This document shows positions 62,484-64,000 of a DNA stretch of 64,000 nucleotides, piece after piece. This DNA is from Streptomyces xylophagus (lineage in GTDB: Bacteria > Actinomycetota > Actinomycetes > Streptomycetales > Streptomycetaceae), in NCBI RefSeq assembly GCF_000716435.1, contig NZ_JNWO01000019.1, positions 1 through 64,000 of the forward strand, in the 5' to 3' direction. The notes beneath the pieces were generated by a model, which saw only the letters and a list, made by a program, of their open reading frames with translations, had not been told where the DNA came from and did no database searches. The first letter of the stretch is position 1. Every line of letters starts with the position of its first letter. Both the position numbers and the translations under genes were made by a program.

Positions 62484-63023
62484 ATGAAGATCTGTGTCTT
62501 TCTCTCGGCCGCCGACCTGGACGAGCGCTACACGCGCCCCGCGCGGGAGTTCGCGGAACTGCTGGGCAAGGGCGGGCACACGCTCGTGTGGGGCGGCTCG
62601 GACGTCGGGCTGATGAAGGTGGTCGCGGACGGCGTCCAGGCTGCCGGCGGACGGCTGGTGGGCGTCTCGGTGGACTTCCTGGCGGCGAAGGTGCGCCCGG
62701 GCGCCGACGAGATGGTGATCGCGGCCGACCTCGCCGAACGCAAGAAGCTGCTCCTGGAGAAGGCCGACGCCGTGGTCGTCATGGTGGGCGGCACCGGGAC
62801 GCTGGACGAGGCGACCGAGATCCTGGAGCTGAAGAAGCACGGCCACACCGACAAGCCGGTGGTGCTGCTCAACACGGCGGGCTTCTACGACGGCCTGAAG
62901 ACGCAGTTCCGGCGCATGGAGGACGAGGGGTTCCTGCCCGTCCCGCTCACCGACCTGGTGTTCTTCGCGGAGGAGCCGGTGGGGGCGCTGGCCTACCTCG
63001 AAGAGTCCTTGGGTACCCGCTGA
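62484..63023 (+). CDS. LOG family (TIGR00730-like) nucleotide hydrolase
   Basis: A 179-residue Rossmann-like protein. The start KICVFLSAADLDERY and the motif MVGGTGTLDEATE are characteristic of the lysine-decarboxylase-like/LOG family, whose members release bases from nucleoside monophosphates (cytokinin-type activation) or act in nucleotide salvage. The conserved Pro of PGGxGTxxE is Val here, though the Gly-Gly-x-Gly-Thr and Glu are kept, so activity is plausible. The SDR gene follows closely. Confidence 0.8.
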   Translation: MKICVFLSAADLDERYTRPAREFAELLGKGGHTLVWGGSDVGLMKVVADGVQAAGGRLVGVSVDFLAAKVRPGADEMVIAADLAERKKLLLEKADAVVVMVGGTGTLDEATEILELKKHGHTDKPVVLLNTAGFYDGLKTQFRRMEDEGFLPVPLTDLVFFAEEPVGALAYLEESLGTR

Positions 63024-63030
63024 TGCGAGC

Positions 63031-63729
63031 ATGGCGGGCATGGCTACACATGTGATCACCGGGGCCGGTTCCGGCATCGGCGCGGCCGTCGCCCGCCGGC
63101 TGCACGCGCGCGGGGACGAACTCGTGCTCCACGCGCGCGACGCGGGCCGCGCGAAGGAACTGGCGGCGCAGTACCCGGGAGCGAGCACCCTGGTGGGCGA
63201 CCTCGCGGACCCGGACCGGCTCAGCTGGGCGTTCTCGCACCAGAGCCTGCCCGACCGGGTGGACACGCTCCTGCACATCGCCGGGGTGGTCGACCTGGGC
63301 CCGGTGGGCGACCTGACCCCGAAGACCTGGCGCCACCAGTTGAACGTCAACCTGATCGCCCCCGCCGAACTGACCCGCCACTTCCTCCCCCAACTCCGGG
63401 CGTCCGGCGGCCACGTGCTCTTCGTGAACTCCGGCGCGGGACTGCGGGCGAGCGCCGACTGGTCCGCGTACGCCGCCTCCAAACACGGCCTGAAGGCCCT
63501 GGCGGACTCCCTCCGCCACGAGGAACACCCCAACGGCGTCCGCGTCACCTCGGTCTACCCCGGCCGCACCGCCAGCCCCATGCAGGCCAAGGTCCACCAG
63601 CAGGAGGGCAAGCCCTACGACCCCTCCGAGTGGATCGACCCCGAGTCGGTCGCGACGACGATCCTGATGGCGATCGATCTGCCGGGGGACGCGGAGGTCA
63701 ACGACCTGACGGTGCGGCCGGGACGGTGA
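63031..63729 (+). CDS. Short-chain dehydrogenase/reductase
   Basis: A 232-residue classical SDR. The cofactor motif is ITGAGSGIGAAVARRL, the structural LLHIAGVVDLG matches the NNAG region, and the catalytic Ser/Tyr/Lys are in VNSGAGL and YAASKHG. The Arg-rich segment after strand 2 suggests NADPH. ATG 63031 or 63040 may be the start. Its stop overlaps the GTG of the next gene. Confidence 0.88.
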   Translation: MAGMATHVITGAGSGIGAAVARRLHARGDELVLHARDAGRAKELAAQYPGASTLVGDLADPDRLSWAFSHQSLPDRVDTLLHIAGVVDLGPVGDLTPKTWRHQLNVNLIAPAELTRHFLPQLRASGGHVLFVNSGAGLRASADWSAYAASKHGLKALADSLRHEEHPNGVRVTSVYPGRTASPMQAKVHQQEGKPYDPSEWIDPESVATTILMAIDLPGDAEVNDLTVRPGR

Positions 63730-64000
63730 CCGGACCGGCGCAGCGGCGCGGGGCGAGCGGTGCGGAGGTCCGGGACTGGCTTGACGAGGTCTGGGGGCGC
63801 ACGGAGGCCGCATTGGTCCTCGTGGGCGGCGACGATGGCGGGCCGCTCGCCGAACGCAGGGTCTGCGGCGAGGTGTTCGACCCCGAGGGCGTCGCGGAAC
63901 TGCGGGCTCTCACCACGACCGGTGAGTTCTCGAACGGCATCTGCCGCTGCCACGGCAGCGTGACCATCGCGCTTCTCGACGCGGAGGGCGAGTTCATCGG
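63726..64000 (+). CDS. Hypothetical protein, 3' end outside window
   Basis: A GTG at 63726 overlaps the stop of the SDR gene, and the frame stays open to the window edge (91 residues seen). The visible part is an acidic alpha/beta segment (EVRDWLDEVWGRTEAALVLV, GEFSNGICRCHGSVTIALLD) with a Cys-x-Cys-His. No family is recognised, and the rest is missing. Confidence 0.55.
   Translation, partial: MTGPAQRRGASGAEVRDWLDEVWGRTEAALVLVGGDDGGPLAERRVCGEVFDPEGVAELRALTTTGEFSNGICRCHGSVTIALLDAEGEFI

Overview
The window is a stretch of a Streptomyces-type chromosome. It is very GC-rich, and nearly every codon in the real genes ends in G or C. It carries Streptomyces hallmark families: a streptophobe-type membrane protein, Scabin-like toxin, TIGR03086 protein, WYL regulator, paired SseB proteins and many secreted enzymes. 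From memory, the order ADP-ribosyltransferase / EF-hand / sdaA-glyA-gcvH-gcvT / SseB pair / oligopeptide ABC operon / cysteine desulfurase / mnmA resembles the SCO5461-SCO5490 region of S. coelicolor. Here it is interrupted by accessory blocks. No tRNA, rRNA, CRISPR array, transposase or prophage was recognised.

Layout. 1-7.1 kb: secreted and envelope enzymes (polysaccharide deacetylase, beta-propeller lipoprotein, Scabin/ScARP-like ADP-ribosyltransferase, GH25 muramidase, PI-PLC) with a GNAT/MerR divergent pair and an EF-hand protein. 7.3-14.7 kb: flavin oxidoreductase behind a perfect palindrome, a streptophobe-response regulator-kinase operon, a phosphotransferase, and three small proteins including an ANTAR protein. 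14.6-20.4 kb: an opine-dehydrogenase-like enzyme, then a translationally coupled set of a 51-residue orphan peptide, a degenerate phosphotransferase and an ABC exporter, followed by a methyltransferase-NUDIX fusion. This set is the best candidate for an undescribed peptide system. 20.4-23.8 kb: a Ser/Thr kinase with a peptidoglycan-binding tail, a second flavin oxidoreductase and a broken substrate-binding-protein gene. 23.8-29.7 kb: an accessory island with two same-frame zeta-toxin-like kinases and a small upstream protein. These are divergent from a GntR regulator and a large STAND ATPase across a short palindromic operator region.

29.9-34.5 kb is core metabolism. A tandem glycine riboswitch heads gcvT-gcvH-glyA-sdaA, a route from glycine through serine to pyruvate. 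34.6-37.2 kb holds a P-loop gene frameshifted by an exact 26-bp duplication and two SseB-like paralogues. 37.5-43.8 kb is a five-gene oligopeptide/dipeptide ABC importer operon. 43.9-52.9 kb holds an M1 aminopeptidase, TRIC channel, esterase, thioesterase, TIGR03086 protein, WYL and TetR regulators, small membrane proteins and cysteine desulfurase.

53-59.2 kb is a block of four exported proteins: beta-helix protein, FGE/SUMF1-fold protein, FG-GAP propeller and multicopper oxidase. Three TGTCGACA boxes accompany it, and it lies between the cysteine desulfurase and mnmA, which are functionally linked in tRNA thiolation. 59.4-64 kb holds an amidase, mnmA, a hydrolase, a DUF427 protein, a LOG-family protein, an SDR and a protein cut by the window edge. 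Starts were chosen from ribosome-binding sites, overlap with upstream genes and expected family N-termini; several are GTG or TTG.
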